From contig JADJRC010000016.1 in NCBI GenBank assembly GCA_016712415.1, positions 149,726 to 213,725 on the forward strand: DNA of 64,000 nt, in the 5' to 3' direction. The notes below the pieces were generated by a model, which ran no database searches, had not been told where the DNA came from, and saw only the letters and a program-made list of their open reading frames with translations. The translations under genes were made by a program, and so were the position numbers. The DNA comes from Lewinellaceae bacterium (GTDB lineage Bacteria; Bacteroidota; Bacteroidia; Chitinophagales; Saprospiraceae). Position 1 is the stretch's first letter. Every line of letters begins with the position of its first letter. Below, one piece after another: positions 8,590 to 17,591 of this stretch.

Positions 8590-9921
8590 ATGATGGAGTT
8601 TATCCCACAACCCCATGATGTTGTCGTAGCGCTCGACATCGGTACGACGAAAGTATGCTGCCTGGCAGGCCGCAAGGACACACATGGTAAATTGGAAGTC
8701 ATCGGTGTAGGCAAAGTTGAAAGCGTCGGCGTTTTGCGCGGCGTGGTCAGCAACATCGAAAAGACGGTCGGCGCTATTCGTGAAGCCGTCGAGATATGCG
8801 AGCGCAACGCCCGCATGAAATTCCGCACCGTGCATGTCGGCATCGCCGGCCAGCACATCAAAAGTTTGCAGCATCGGGGCATCCTGACGCGGGAGAGCGA
8901 TCACATCGAGATCAATCGCCGCGACGTGGACCGGATCGTAAACGACATGTTCAAACTCGTACTCCCTCCGGGCGACAAGATCATCCATGTTTTTCCGCAG
9001 GAATTTACGGTGGATTCCGAACAGGGCATTATCGACCCGATCGGCATGTGCGGGGTGCGGCTGGAAGCCAACTTCCACATCATCACCGGGCAGATCACTG
9101 CGATCAACAACATCTACCGTTGCATTGAAAAAGCGGGATTGAAGGTGGCTGATCTCACGCTCGAACCCATCGCAAGCGCCGAATCGACGCTCTCCGAAGA
9201 GGAAAAGCAGGCCGGCGTAGCGTTGGTCGACATCGGCGGCGGCACCACAGATATCACCATTTTCCACGAAGGCATCATCCGGCACACCGCCGTCATTCCT
9301 TTCGGCGGCAATGTGATCACAGCCGACATCAAGGAAGGCTGTACGGTCATGCAACCGCAGGCTGAAAAACTCAAGGTGAAGTTCGGCTCTGCGCTCGCAA
9401 CGGAAGTTTTTGACAATCGAATCATAACTATTCCGGGCCTCAAAGGGCGCGAACACAAGGAGATCAGCGAGAAAAACCTCGCCCGTATCATCCAGGCGCG
9501 CATGGAAGAGGTGCTCGACTACGTACTCTGGGAAATACGCCGCAGCGGCTACGAGCGCAAACTGATCGGCGGTATCGTACTGACCGGCGGCGGCTCGCTG
9601 ATGGGGCATTCCCACAAGCTGACCGAATTCCACACCGGAATGTCGTGTCGCATCGGGGTACCCGTCGAACACCTGGCCCACGGCTACCACGAATCGGTCA
9701 ACAGCCCGATCTACAGCACGGCCATCGGTCTGCTGCTGCGCGGACTGCAGGAAGTGGAATCAGCCGGCGCCGGAAATACCGCAGAAGCCATTTCAGACGG
9801 CAACCGCGAGCCCTCCAATGTTTCGGAAGAAAAAGAAGCCTCCTGGCTCGACAGCGTCTTCCGCAAAACAAAAGAATGGTTCGAAGCCGAACCCGATATG
9901 GACTTCGACCGGAAAAAATAA
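8590..9921 (+). CDS. ftsA: Cell division protein FtsA
   Basis: Actin-like ATPase that anchors FtsZ to the membrane and recruits later division proteins. The 443-aa protein has the phosphate-1 motif ALDIGTTKVCCLAG (residues 17-30), a 1C-type insertion region, the phosphate-2 motif DIGGGTTDI near 214 and the adenosine motif GGIVLTGGGSLM near 322. The C-terminus ends in a W/F-rich amphipathic segment (WLDSVFRKTKEWFEAE), consistent with a membrane-targeting helix. ftsZ follows after 30 bp. Confidence 0.97.
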   Translation: MMEFIPQPHDVVVALDIGTTKVCCLAGRKDTHGKLEVIGVGKVESVGVLRGVVSNIEKTVGAIREAVEICERNARMKFRTVHVGIAGQHIKSLQHRGILTRESDHIEINRRDVDRIVNDMFKLVLPPGDKIIHVFPQEFTVDSEQGIIDPIGMCGVRLEANFHIITGQITAINNIYRCIEKAGLKVADLTLEPIASAESTLSEEEKQAGVALVDIGGGTTDITIFHEGIIRHTAVIPFGGNVITADIKEGCTVMQPQAEKLKVKFGSALATEVFDNRIITIPGLKGREHKEISEKNLARIIQARMEEVLDYVLWEIRRSGYERKLIGGIVLTGGGSLMGHSHKLTEFHTGMSCRIGVPVEHLAHGYHESVNSPIYSTAIGLLLRGLQEVESAGAGNTAEAISDGNREPSNVSEEKEASWLDSVFRKTKEWFEAEPDMDFDRKK

Positions 9922-9951
9922 CATTCGATAACGCTCTAAAATTTAAATATC

Positions 9952-11436
9952 ATGCTTTTTGATCTTCCGAAGGATGAACCTTCCATCATAAAGATAATAG
10001 GCGTCGGCGGTGGCGGTTCCAATGCCGTGACCCATATGTTCAAACAAGGTATCGTTGGTGTTGACTACGCCATTTGCAATACAGACGCGCAGGCCATGCA
10101 ACTCAGCCCTGTGCCCAACAAAATCTCGCTTGGCCAGATGCTGACCGAAGGCCGCGGCGCAGGCAGCAAGCCCAGTGTGGGCAAGCAGGCCTGCATCGAA
10201 AGCCTCGACGACATCAAGCGTTTCCTCGAAGACGGCACCAAAATGGCCTTTATCACTGCCGGAATGGGTGGCGGCACCGGTACCGGTGCGGCGCCTATCA
10301 TCGCCAAAACAGCCCAGGAACTGGGTATCCTCACGGTGGGTATCGTCACGCTGCCTTTCCTGTTTGAGGGCCGCATCCGTGTCAGCAACGGCATGGAAGG
10401 GCTTGAAGACCTGCGTAAAAATGTAGATTGCCTGGTGGTGATCAGCAATGATAAACTGCGCCAGATCCACGGCAACCTCTCCATCTCCCAAGCCTTCTCG
10501 CAGGCAGACAACATCCTTTGCACAGCCGCGAAAGGTATTGCGGAGATTATCACCGTGCCCGGTTATGTGAACGTCGATTTTGAAGACGTGAACACAGTAA
10601 TGCGCGGCTCGGGTGTAGCCATCATGGGCACAGCAGCCGTGGAAGGTGAAAACCGCGCGCGTCGTGCGGTGGATGAGGCGCTTAACTCACCGCTGCTCGA
10701 AGAAAACAACATCCGCGGTGCGAAGAATATCCTCGTCAACATCACTTCCGGTGTAAAAGAGGCGACCATGGATGAAATTTTCGAGATCACGGAATTTATC
10801 CAGGAAGAAGCCGGCAATGAGACCAACCTGATCTGGGGTAACTGCTTCGACGAACGCCTGGGTGAAAAACTTGCCGTGACGATTATTGCCACAGGCTTCG
10901 AGGCCGGCGAACGGCGTTTTTCCAGCCAGGGCGCTCAACACCAGGGCAGTTCATCCGAACGCCAGGTGGTACACCTCGACGAGGACGAAAAAAAGCCCCG
11001 GCCTTCTCTCTTTACGATCACCTCTGAGGAGGAGTATAGCCCGGTAGATGAGAAGGCAGCCAGCAAACTTGAATTCGAGTTTGATGATATCCGGGAAACG
11101 GTTGACAAAATCCGCCGCACCCAGGGGGCAGGCAACGATCCTTTTGTAGGTCGGGATGAAGCGGATATCAGTCCGGAAGAACGCCGCCGCCGCATCGAAG
11201 AGGCGCAGCGCCGCCGGGAAGAGGTCCGCAACCGGCCCATCAACGTGGTGAAACTGAATTCACCGCAAACGATCATCGAACTGGAAAGTCAGCCGGCCTA
11301 CCTGCGCAAAAACATCAACCTTGACGATGTTCCCGACGCGGAGCAGCCCGGTATGTCGAACTGGACGATCTCACTTGAAGAAGAAGGGGAGATCAAAATG
11401 GGAGGCAATTCGTTCCTCCACGACAATGTGGATTAA
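9952..11436 (+). CDS. ftsZ: Cell division protein FtsZ
   Basis: Tubulin-like GTPase that forms the Z ring. The 494-aa protein has GVGGGGSNAVTHM (residues ~17-29), the tubulin signature GGGTGTGAAP near 107-116, and the T7-loop segment NVDFEDVNTVM near 204-214. The GTPase core ends near residue 320; about 170 residues of charged linker follow, including an Arg/Glu-rich helix (EERRRRIEEAQRRREE), so it is longer than the typical 380-400 aa. Long FtsZ tails are common in Bacteroidota. It is the last gene of the cluster and is followed by a terminator. Confidence 0.98.
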   Translation: MLFDLPKDEPSIIKIIGVGGGGSNAVTHMFKQGIVGVDYAICNTDAQAMQLSPVPNKISLGQMLTEGRGAGSKPSVGKQACIESLDDIKRFLEDGTKMAFITAGMGGGTGTGAAPIIAKTAQELGILTVGIVTLPFLFEGRIRVSNGMEGLEDLRKNVDCLVVISNDKLRQIHGNLSISQAFSQADNILCTAAKGIAEIITVPGYVNVDFEDVNTVMRGSGVAIMGTAAVEGENRARRAVDEALNSPLLEENNIRGAKNILVNITSGVKEATMDEIFEITEFIQEEAGNETNLIWGNCFDERLGEKLAVTIIATGFEAGERRFSSQGAQHQGSSSERQVVHLDEDEKKPRPSLFTITSEEEYSPVDEKAASKLEFEFDDIRETVDKIRRTQGAGNDPFVGRDEADISPEERRRRIEEAQRRREEVRNRPINVVKLNSPQTIIELESQPAYLRKNINLDDVPDAEQPGMSNWTISLEEEGEIKMGGNSFLHDNVD

Positions 11437-11437
11437 A

Positions 11438-11490
11438 TGGTGAATGGTGAATGATGATGATGAATGATGAATGATGAATGATGAATGATG
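11438..11490. repeat. Heptamer direct repeats (ATGAATG type) after ftsZ
   Basis: Directly after the ftsZ stop, the sequence runs through degenerate, then perfect, 7-bp units related to ATGAATG. The same heptamer, or its complement, recurs in the susC-susD gap and before the araC-like gene at 53.9 kb. No gene or hairpin is visible in it. Confidence 0.7.
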
Positions 11491-11541
11491 CCGCGTTGGG
11501 TTTTCATCATTTTTTCGAATAATTTATTTCTGCTAAGTTGT

Positions 11542-11580
11542 AGCGGCCTCGGAGGGTGGGACTCCGGGCCGCTTTTTTGT
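11542..11580 (+). terminator. Intrinsic terminator downstream of ftsZ
   Basis: A GC-rich stem pairs AGCGGCC-T-CGGAG with CTCCGGGCCGCT (one bulged T) around a GGTGGGA loop and runs straight into a T6 tract at 11573-11578. It lies about 105 bp after the ftsZ stop and closes the dcw operon. Confidence 0.88.
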
Positions 11581-11614
11581 TTGTGTCTCTGACTTTCATA
11601 TCCGGGCAATGGTT

Positions 11615-11669
11615 GTACCCCGGACTTCCAAGTCCGGGCGGACGCAGCGGACTTGGAAGTCCGTCGTAC
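11615..11669. repeat. GTAC-flanked double-hairpin palindrome (REP-like)
   Basis: Two inverted copies of GGACTTCCAAGTCC lie between flanking GTAC tetramers. Each copy is itself a mini-hairpin (GGACTT, CC, AAGTCC). There is no T-run, so it is not a simple terminator. It shares its architecture with the element at 58155-58206, although the core sequence differs. Confidence 0.65.
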
Positions 11670-11841
11670 ATAGGTGAACAGCCTCTTCATCATTTACACT
11701 CGCAAAGACGCGCAGCACCCCGAAAAACTGCGTGGCCAGTTGCGCCCGCTTGAATATACCGGCACAATGCACTTTGGGTGACGTAAAACTATTGTTTATA
11801 AATATGCCAATAGTCAAATTAAAAAAGTGATTATATTGTTA

Positions 11842-11875
11842 TTTGTAAAATGTTAATTTGATATTTATATTTTTG
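11842..11875 (+). promoter_or_regulatory. Possible promoter for the DUF4199-like gene
   Basis: TTTG at 11842-11845 and TATTTTTG at 11868-11875 are separated by 22 bp in a strongly AT-rich stretch (11800-11910). The region upstream of the gene is otherwise empty. Such matches occur by chance in AT-rich DNA, so confidence is modest. Confidence 0.4.
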
Positions 11876-12037
11876 GAAAAATGCAAATTAATTTGTATGT
11901 TTAGCCATGTTTGCCACAATGATTGCGGATTATGCCCTCGACATTATTAGACATTCGCGAAAACATCGCTGTATGTCGTGTGGTAAATTCGTACCGAACG
12001 GCGTTGGGAAATATATTTTAACTAAACCATACCAGTT

Positions 12038-12475
12038 ATGAGACACATTGCCTTGCGTTACGGCCTGTGGATGTTCCTCGGATTTACCGGGTTCTTTCTG
12101 GCCATGCATTTGTTGCACCTCAGCGAAAACTACTACCTGCGTGTTTTTAACGGAGTGATACATGTCGGCTTTTTGTGGTTTGCCTTGCGTGCCTGGATAC
12201 GCGAGCACCCCGATCCGACGGATGATTATGCTTCCGGTGTGGTAATGGGCATGTTCACTTCTTTGGTTGGGGTGGTTCCATTCACCGTTTTCATGGTGTT
12301 GTTCCTGGCCTATAATCCTGCTTTTCTGGCGAGTATACAAAACGGATCGCCTATTGGCCAGTATTTTACCCCTGTTACGGCCAGCCTCTTTATTTTGGTG
12401 GAAGGCATTGCGATGAGTATTATCCTGTCGTATCTGCTGGTAAGGATACTTGAGATTGTGCGGGAGCGGGCGTAA
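12038..12475 (+). CDS. Small integral membrane protein, DUF4199-like
   Basis: A 145-aa protein with four hydrophobic segments (about residues 6-26, 37-53, 69-95 and 110-138) and no signal peptide cleavage site. Size, topology and the glycine/phenylalanine-rich third helix (GMFTSLVGVVPFTVFMVLFLAY) resemble the DUF4199 membrane proteins common in Bacteroidota; I cannot confirm this without a profile search. It stands alone, with about 600 bp of non-coding DNA upstream and a convergent phosphate transporter downstream. Function is unknown. Confidence 0.75.
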   Translation: MRHIALRYGLWMFLGFTGFFLAMHLLHLSENYYLRVFNGVIHVGFLWFALRAWIREHPDPTDDYASGVVMGMFTSLVGVVPFTVFMVLFLAYNPAFLASIQNGSPIGQYFTPVTASLFILVEGIAMSIILSYLLVRILEIVRERA

Positions 12476-12541
12476 TAAGAGTTTTTTGGGGCTTGTGGGG
12501 CCCTGTTGCAAACCTACTTCGGGCAACGTATCCGCGTTCCC

Positions 12542-12631
12542 TTGTCATGTTTGTAAACACCCGTCCGGATCAAGTTCGGGTAACGTCGCTACTACCCCTT
12601 GCAGAGCGGACGGTTGTTTACAACATGACAA
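12542..12631. repeat. Large imperfect inverted repeat between convergent genes
   Basis: Arms of ~25 bp (12542-12567 and 12607-12631) are complementary apart from one mismatch and one indel, around a ~39-nt loop. They occupy the gap between the converging DUF4199-like and PiT genes. No T-run follows either arm. It could be a bidirectional transcript-end structure or a dispersed repeat. The rest of the 12476-12727 gap shows nothing else. Confidence 0.7.
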
Positions 12632-12727
12632 ACTCAGGGTGACTTAGGTAAACTCACGTTGACTTGTGGCAAATCCACCACTTCCGCAACCCGCAACCCA
12701 CAACCCGCCAACCTCAGTAACCCTTTC

Positions 12728-14110
12728 TCAAAGCACCATTCTAAGGAAAAAGAACAATATCGCAGCCAGGACAAAGGTCACCGGCAGGGTGAGCACCCAG
12801 GCAATGGCGATATTTTTGATCGTTTTTTTCTGAAGGTTTTTGATACCGCCGGCTGCAACCATCGTGCCCGCGATACCTGAAGAAAGCACGTGCGTGGTGC
12901 TAACCGGCAGACCAAATGCGGTGCTGACGCCAATGGTGGCCGCTGCGCAAATTTCGGCGCTGGCGCCTTGTGCATAGGTCAGGTGGCTTTTCCCTATTTT
13001 TTCACCGATGGTCACCACGATGCGTTTCCAGCCAATCATGGTGCCGATGCCGAGGCAAAGCGCAATGAGAATGATCGCCCACAGTGGCGCAAATTCATAG
13101 GCGCTCTTGAGTGTTTTCAGTTCATGCCGGATGGTGCCTTCCACCTGTGACGGGATGGCTTTGGTTTTCAGATCTGCTTCGAGGCTCTTGTTCAGGCTTT
13201 GAATGGATTTGCGCAACGCGAACACCTGTTCTTTATTCTTCATATCGACGTTGTCCATTTCAGCGGCGACCTTTCCGGCGACAGCTGCCAAACCGCGGGT
13301 GTGTTCGGCATCAACGCCGGTTGCTGCAGTATTAAGTTGGTATTCGACATTGCGAACAGAGGCTTTGAACTTATCCAGGGGCACTTCGTGGTTGAAGGCA
13401 TACTGCAAGGGCATGAAAGCAATCAATACGACAAGCAACAGGCCTACGCCTTTTTGTCCGTCGTTGGACCCGTGAAAAAAACTGACCAAGGTACACGTCG
13501 TGACGAGGATGGCGCGTATCCACATCGGCGGTGTTTTTTTCTTGTCGGGCTCTTTGAATATAACCTTGTTCTTAATGGTTGTTCTCAGCAGGTACATGAG
13601 CATTATAGCCAGGCTGAAACCAAATGCCGGTGAAAGCAACAGCGAAAGCCCGATATCTGCCGCTTTGCCCCAGTTGGGCCCCGAGCCGTTGTGGATGCTG
13701 TAAAAAGCAAACCCTGCCCCGAGCAAGGACCCAATCAGGGTGTGGGAACTGGAACAAGGGATGCCCAGGTACCAGGTGCCGAGATTCCAGACGATGGCCG
13801 AGAGGAGAATGGCCAGCACAAGAGCGCTGTTTTCGCCGATGGGTTGCAGGATCAGGTCGTTGAGGGGAATGAGTTTAATGATACCCATGGCAACGGCAAT
13901 GCCGCCCACGTACACGCCCAGAAAATTCCAGATACCCGACCAAATGACTGCGTTCATCGGCTTGAGCGTTTTGGTATAAATCACCGTCGCTACTGCATTG
14001 GCGGTGTCATGAAAGCCATTGATCGCCTCAAAAAAACAAACGGCGATAAGGCATATTACCAAAAGCAGGGCAGTGGAGGTGGACAGGTCAGCAATGAAGG
14101 CCAGCGCCAT
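12728..14110 (-). CDS. PiT-family inorganic phosphate transporter
   Basis: Inner-membrane low-affinity phosphate symporter of the PiT family. The 460-aa protein has the duplicated PiT signatures: GFHDTANAVATVIYTK near residues 32-47, and in the C-terminal half GAS-AEICAAATIGVSTAFGLPVSTTHVLSSGIAGTM. A hydrophilic insert (about residues 240-345) separates the two halves. Ten or more membrane helices are visible. It lies downstream of a histidine kinase on the same strand, and a phosphate-selective-type porin is divergent beyond that, suggesting a phosphate-acquisition neighbourhood. Confidence 0.93.
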   Translation of the reverse strand: MALAFIADLSTSTALLLVICLIAVCFFEAINGFHDTANAVATVIYTKTLKPMNAVIWSGIWNFLGVYVGGIAVAMGIIKLIPLNDLILQPIGENSALVLAILLSAIVWNLGTWYLGIPCSSSHTLIGSLLGAGFAFYSIHNGSGPNWGKAADIGLSLLLSPAFGFSLAIMLMYLLRTTIKNKVIFKEPDKKKTPPMWIRAILVTTCTLVSFFHGSNDGQKGVGLLLVVLIAFMPLQYAFNHEVPLDKFKASVRNVEYQLNTAATGVDAEHTRGLAAVAGKVAAEMDNVDMKNKEQVFALRKSIQSLNKSLEADLKTKAIPSQVEGTIRHELKTLKSAYEFAPLWAIILIALCLGIGTMIGWKRIVVTIGEKIGKSHLTYAQGASAEICAAATIGVSTAFGLPVSTTHVLSSGIAGTMVAAGGIKNLQKKTIKNIAIAWVLTLPVTFVLAAILFFFLRMVL

Positions 14111-14168
14111 ATAAGAATGTTGTTTTGTGCAAATTTTCAGAACTGACGCCTAACCGTCAAATTCGCCG

Positions 14169-14176
14169 CAAAAGTA
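14169..14176 (-). promoter_or_regulatory. Possible -7 box for the PiT transporter
   Basis: Read on the minus strand this is TACTTTTG, a full match to TAnnTTTG, about 58 bp before the transporter start in the gap between it and the kinase gene. No clear TTG lies at the right distance, so only half of the promoter pattern is supported. Confidence 0.35.
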
Positions 14177-14229
14177 AGATGCTGGTTACGGGCGTTCTAG
14201 AGTGTAGATTAAGTTATTGTTAAGTTTTT

Positions 14230-16152
14230 TCAGCCCTCCTGTTCCATAATGGGTAGCAGTACCTCTACATGGGTTCCGCTGCGCTCTTTTTGTGTCAGGT
14301 CACCAAGGTCGGAAATCCGGATAAAGTCACCGCCTTCGTGCTTTTGCAGTTGGTGCAGCAGCGACAGGCGTTCCCTCGTAATCTCCATGCCGCGCGAGCG
14401 GTGCGACTGGAATGCTGCGCCTTCGGTCAGTTTTTGCTTGCCCTTATTGTAGCCCACACCGTCGTCTTCAATGATGCAGCGCAGGACCTGTCCGTCTTCG
14501 GAAAGCATAAACTCTATACGCAGGTTGCCTTCCTGTCGCGGACGGATACCGTGTTCGATCGCGTTTTCCACAAACGGCTGAAGGATCATGGTCGGTACCA
14601 GCAGATCGGTCATGTCGGGTCCCGAAGGGGAAATGATCTGGTAGTGCAGTTTATCCCTGAAGCGCAGCTTGCGGTTGATATCGAGGTACCGCTCGAGAAA
14701 TTCGATTTCCTGTTCCAGGGATACAACCTCGAGGTCGGAATATTCGAGGGTATGCCGCATCATCTTGGCAAATTTGGCCAGGTACGATTCCGCTTCATTA
14801 TTGCGCCCGGAGGTGATCAATCCCTGAATGGCATTCAGCGCATTAAACATAAAGTGCGGGTTCATCTGTGCGCGCAAGGCCTTGAGCTGCAGGCTCGCTA
14901 CCCGCAGCCGCGCCATCTGTGCCTCCTGGCGGTTGCGCTCCAACTGGTGCCGCGCTTCGATCTCCTCCCGTTCCCGGTCGCGCAACTGGTGGTAGTGTTT
15001 GGCGACCAGTTCAGAGGTCTGCCGCTGCCATTCGTAAGCCTGCTCGAAGTTTTTGCGCTCTTCGTGCAGCGCTGCGAGGTTTTGGGCTACCTGGCTCAAG
15101 TGATAAAGATCATGTCCGTTCTGTCCGGTCTCCCACGATCTCTCCAGATGGAACCGGGCTTTGACGGGGTCATTCAACTGGGAGAACAGCCCTGCGCGCC
15201 AGCTTTCTATCTTCGACAGGTTGGTAAAATCAGCCGGTTTGGACGGGTTTTCATACTCTGCCGCCGCTTTGTCGAACAGGGCGAGGGCGCGCGCGGTATT
15301 ATCGGCCCAAAGCGCCAGAATACCCAGATTACCCAACGCATGTGTTTTTGCCTCGGATTCACCTTCGCTGACGACTTCCATTGCTTTTTCAAAGCTGGCC
15401 TGTGCCTGGGTGACGTCCTGCTGGGCCATTGCCGCCCGCCCGGCATTCAGGTAATGCCAGGAAAGCCGGGGGCGCAGCCCGTGCCGTTCTACAATGGGCA
15501 GTACGCAGCGGTATGCTTCCAGGCTTTTTGCCTTTTCACCGAGCCGCTCGTACAGATCGCCCAGGCCGCTGAAGATAAGCGTCTGGATGTAATAATCTTT
15601 CAATCCAGCGGTCTCTTCATCCAGCGCGAGCATGTCTTTCTCTGCCTCCATCAGGCAGTCCAGCGCCTGGCGGTGGTTGCCCAGGTGCAGGTGCAAAAAA
15701 CCTTCGCGGCACGAGAGGTGCGCGAGCAGGATGGGTGAAATCGCATCACTGAGGTACCGCCGGGCACGGTCGAGACTTTTTTCGGCAGCGCGCCAGTCGC
15801 GGCGGTTGAGGTGAATGGCGGCCTGGTCGGCCCACATCTCCACCAGCGCCGGCGCATTGGCCAGACTTTCGAGGATGGAAATGGCTTGTTTGGTGTATTC
15901 CAGGGCTTTATCGTAGTGGTGCCATTGGTTGTGGAGAAACGCGGCGTGCGTGGCATATGCCAGGCGGACATCGAAAGGGGTCTGCCTGGTGACCATGCCG
16001 GCCAGTTCATCGAGCAGTTTTTTGGCGCGCTCAAAATCGGTAAATGCCCAGCGCGACAATTGTTCGCATCGCCTGCGAAGTTCGACGACATCTTCATTAC
16101 TCTTGCCATTTGCGTTTGATCTGGCCGACGTTTCTGATTTGCCTTTGTTCAC
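14230..16152 (-). CDS. Soluble TPR-containing sensor histidine kinase (LytS/YehU type)
   Basis: A 640-aa predicted cytoplasmic histidine kinase. Residues ~25-400 form a chain of TPR-like helix pairs (for example FERAKKLLDELAG and AIAEYENPSK-type repeats). A charged coiled coil follows (~385-435, RDREREEIEARHQLERNRQE), then the His_kinase domain with the phospho-acceptor in RAQMNPHFMFNALNAIQ, and a HATPase_c domain with the N-box LQPFVENAIEHGI and a glycine-rich DDGVGYNKG. No signal peptide or membrane helix is visible, unlike most Bacteroidota TPR-kinases of this type. The usual partner is a LytTR response regulator; none is in the window. Confidence 0.9.
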   Translation of the reverse strand: MNKGKSETSARSNANGKSNEDVVELRRRCEQLSRWAFTDFERAKKLLDELAGMVTRQTPFDVRLAYATHAAFLHNQWHHYDKALEYTKQAISILESLANAPALVEMWADQAAIHLNRRDWRAAEKSLDRARRYLSDAISPILLAHLSCREGFLHLHLGNHRQALDCLMEAEKDMLALDEETAGLKDYYIQTLIFSGLGDLYERLGEKAKSLEAYRCVLPIVERHGLRPRLSWHYLNAGRAAMAQQDVTQAQASFEKAMEVVSEGESEAKTHALGNLGILALWADNTARALALFDKAAAEYENPSKPADFTNLSKIESWRAGLFSQLNDPVKARFHLERSWETGQNGHDLYHLSQVAQNLAALHEERKNFEQAYEWQRQTSELVAKHYHQLRDREREEIEARHQLERNRQEAQMARLRVASLQLKALRAQMNPHFMFNALNAIQGLITSGRNNEAESYLAKFAKMMRHTLEYSDLEVVSLEQEIEFLERYLDINRKLRFRDKLHYQIISPSGPDMTDLLVPTMILQPFVENAIEHGIRPRQEGNLRIEFMLSEDGQVLRCIIEDDGVGYNKGKQKLTEGAAFQSHRSRGMEITRERLSLLHQLQKHEGGDFIRISDLGDLTQKERSGTHVEVLLPIMEQEG

Positions 16153-16175
16153 GGGTTTCCAGTTTTTTTCTATCG

Positions 16176-16183
16176 CAAAGGTA
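16176..16183 (-). promoter_or_regulatory. Possible -7 box for the TPR-histidine kinase
   Basis: The minus strand reads TACCTTTG here, matching TAnnTTTG, 24-31 bp before the kinase start codon. The -33 element is not clear. The same 108-bp gap must also hold the promoter of the divergent porin gene, for which I see no good match. Confidence 0.4.
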
Positions 16184-16260
16184 GCGCAAGGGTTTTTGAA
16201 AACTTGTTTTGATTTTTTTTAGGTAAAATGCAGAGATTTACCGCTGAAACAACCTAACCT

Positions 16261-17550
16261 ATGACTAGACTATTGATCGCAGTGCTCGCTGCGAGCTGTT
16301 GGGCTTCGGTACTCAATGCCCAGACCCTCAATGATATTGATACGACCCGCGGTTTCGGCCGTGAATTTTTCCGGTTGTATCAAAAATTTGAACACATAAG
16401 ATTCTCCGGCTATTTGCAGCCGCAATTTCAAGTCGCCGAGTCCAAGGGCGCCAGAAGTTTCAATGGCGGCGACTATGCTCCTAATGTAGACAACCGTTTC
16501 ATGCTTCGGCGCGGACGTTTGCGCCTCGATTATGTCTTATACAATCAAAAACAGCAACCGCAGGTGTTTTTCGTATTCCAGTTCGACGGCACCGAACGCG
16601 GATTTGTCACCCGTGACTTCTGGGGGCGGATTTTTGAAAACAAACTCGAACTGTTCGCGCTGACAACCGGCATATTTGCCCGTCCGTTCGGGCAGGAAGT
16701 GCTGTACTCATCCTCCGACCGGGAATCGCCCGAACGAGGCCGGATGTCGCAGTTGCTGATGAAAACCGAGCGCGATCTGGGGGCTATGCTCACTATTGAA
16801 CCGAGGCGGAAAAACCACTTTCTGCGACAATTCAAACTGGATGTAGGGCTGTTCAATGGTCAGGGACTGGCAGGGCCGGCCGAGTTCGACAGCCGGAAAG
16901 ACCTGATCGCGAGACTCAACTTAAAATCAGTTGAATTGCCCTCGGGACTGCGCATCACCACTGCAGCATCCATGTTGATGGGGGGTATACGGCAAAACAC
17001 CGCGACCGTTTTCCGCATGAAAAACGGAGCCTTTAGCCCGGATTCAGCCGGGACCAATATTGGAAAGACTGCGCCAAGGCAGTACTTCGGCGCCGACATA
17101 CAGATCAGGTTGCCCAATAGAAAAGGTTTTTCCGAATTCCGGGCGGAATACGTGGCGGGAAAACAATCTGCAACAAAAAACACCTCGGAAACGCCGGGCG
17201 CCGTTCCTCTCGACAGTAAAGGCGATCCTGCGCCCTTGTTCATCCGCTCGTTTAACGGCGCATATTTTTATTTCCTTCAACATCTCGGCAGCGAACGGCA
17301 CCAACTGGTGCTCAAGTACGACTGGTATGATCCCAATTCAGCCGTCAGCGGCGATGCAATCGATGCATCATTTACCTGGGCAGATATGAAATACAGCACA
17401 TTCGGGTTTGGCTATGTTTTTTACGCAAATCCCCACCTGAAAATCACCACCTGGTTCGATATCGTGCACAATGAAAGCACCAGGCTTGCCGGCTTTGAAA
17501 AGGATGCAAAGGATAATACCTTTACCACCCGTGTTCAATACCGGTTCTGA
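16261..17550 (+). CDS. Phosphate-selective porin O/P family outer-membrane protein
   Basis: A 429-aa predicted outer-membrane beta barrel with a Sec signal peptide (hydrophobic residues 4-19, cleavage after LNAQ). The mature part has the OprO/OprP look: FSGYLQPQFQVAESKG near residue 44, NRFMLRRGRLRLDYVLYNQKQQP near 80-102, alternating aromatic strands, and a C-terminal strand ending in a terminal aromatic (TTRVQYRF). It is divergent from the kinase and near the PiT transporter, consistent with passage of phosphate or another anion, but specificity cannot be read from sequence. Confidence 0.88.
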   Translation: MTRLLIAVLAASCWASVLNAQTLNDIDTTRGFGREFFRLYQKFEHIRFSGYLQPQFQVAESKGARSFNGGDYAPNVDNRFMLRRGRLRLDYVLYNQKQQPQVFFVFQFDGTERGFVTRDFWGRIFENKLELFALTTGIFARPFGQEVLYSSSDRESPERGRMSQLLMKTERDLGAMLTIEPRRKNHFLRQFKLDVGLFNGQGLAGPAEFDSRKDLIARLNLKSVELPSGLRITTAASMLMGGIRQNTATVFRMKNGAFSPDSAGTNIGKTAPRQYFGADIQIRLPNRKGFSEFRAEYVAGKQSATKNTSETPGAVPLDSKGDPAPLFIRSFNGAYFYFLQHLGSERHQLVLKYDWYDPNSAVSGDAIDASFTWADMKYSTFGFGYVFYANPHLKITTWFDIVHNESTRLAGFEKDAKDNTFTTRVQYRF

Positions 17551-17591
17551 TCAAATCGGTTTTCTATTAAACAATTAAAAATGCCCAAACC

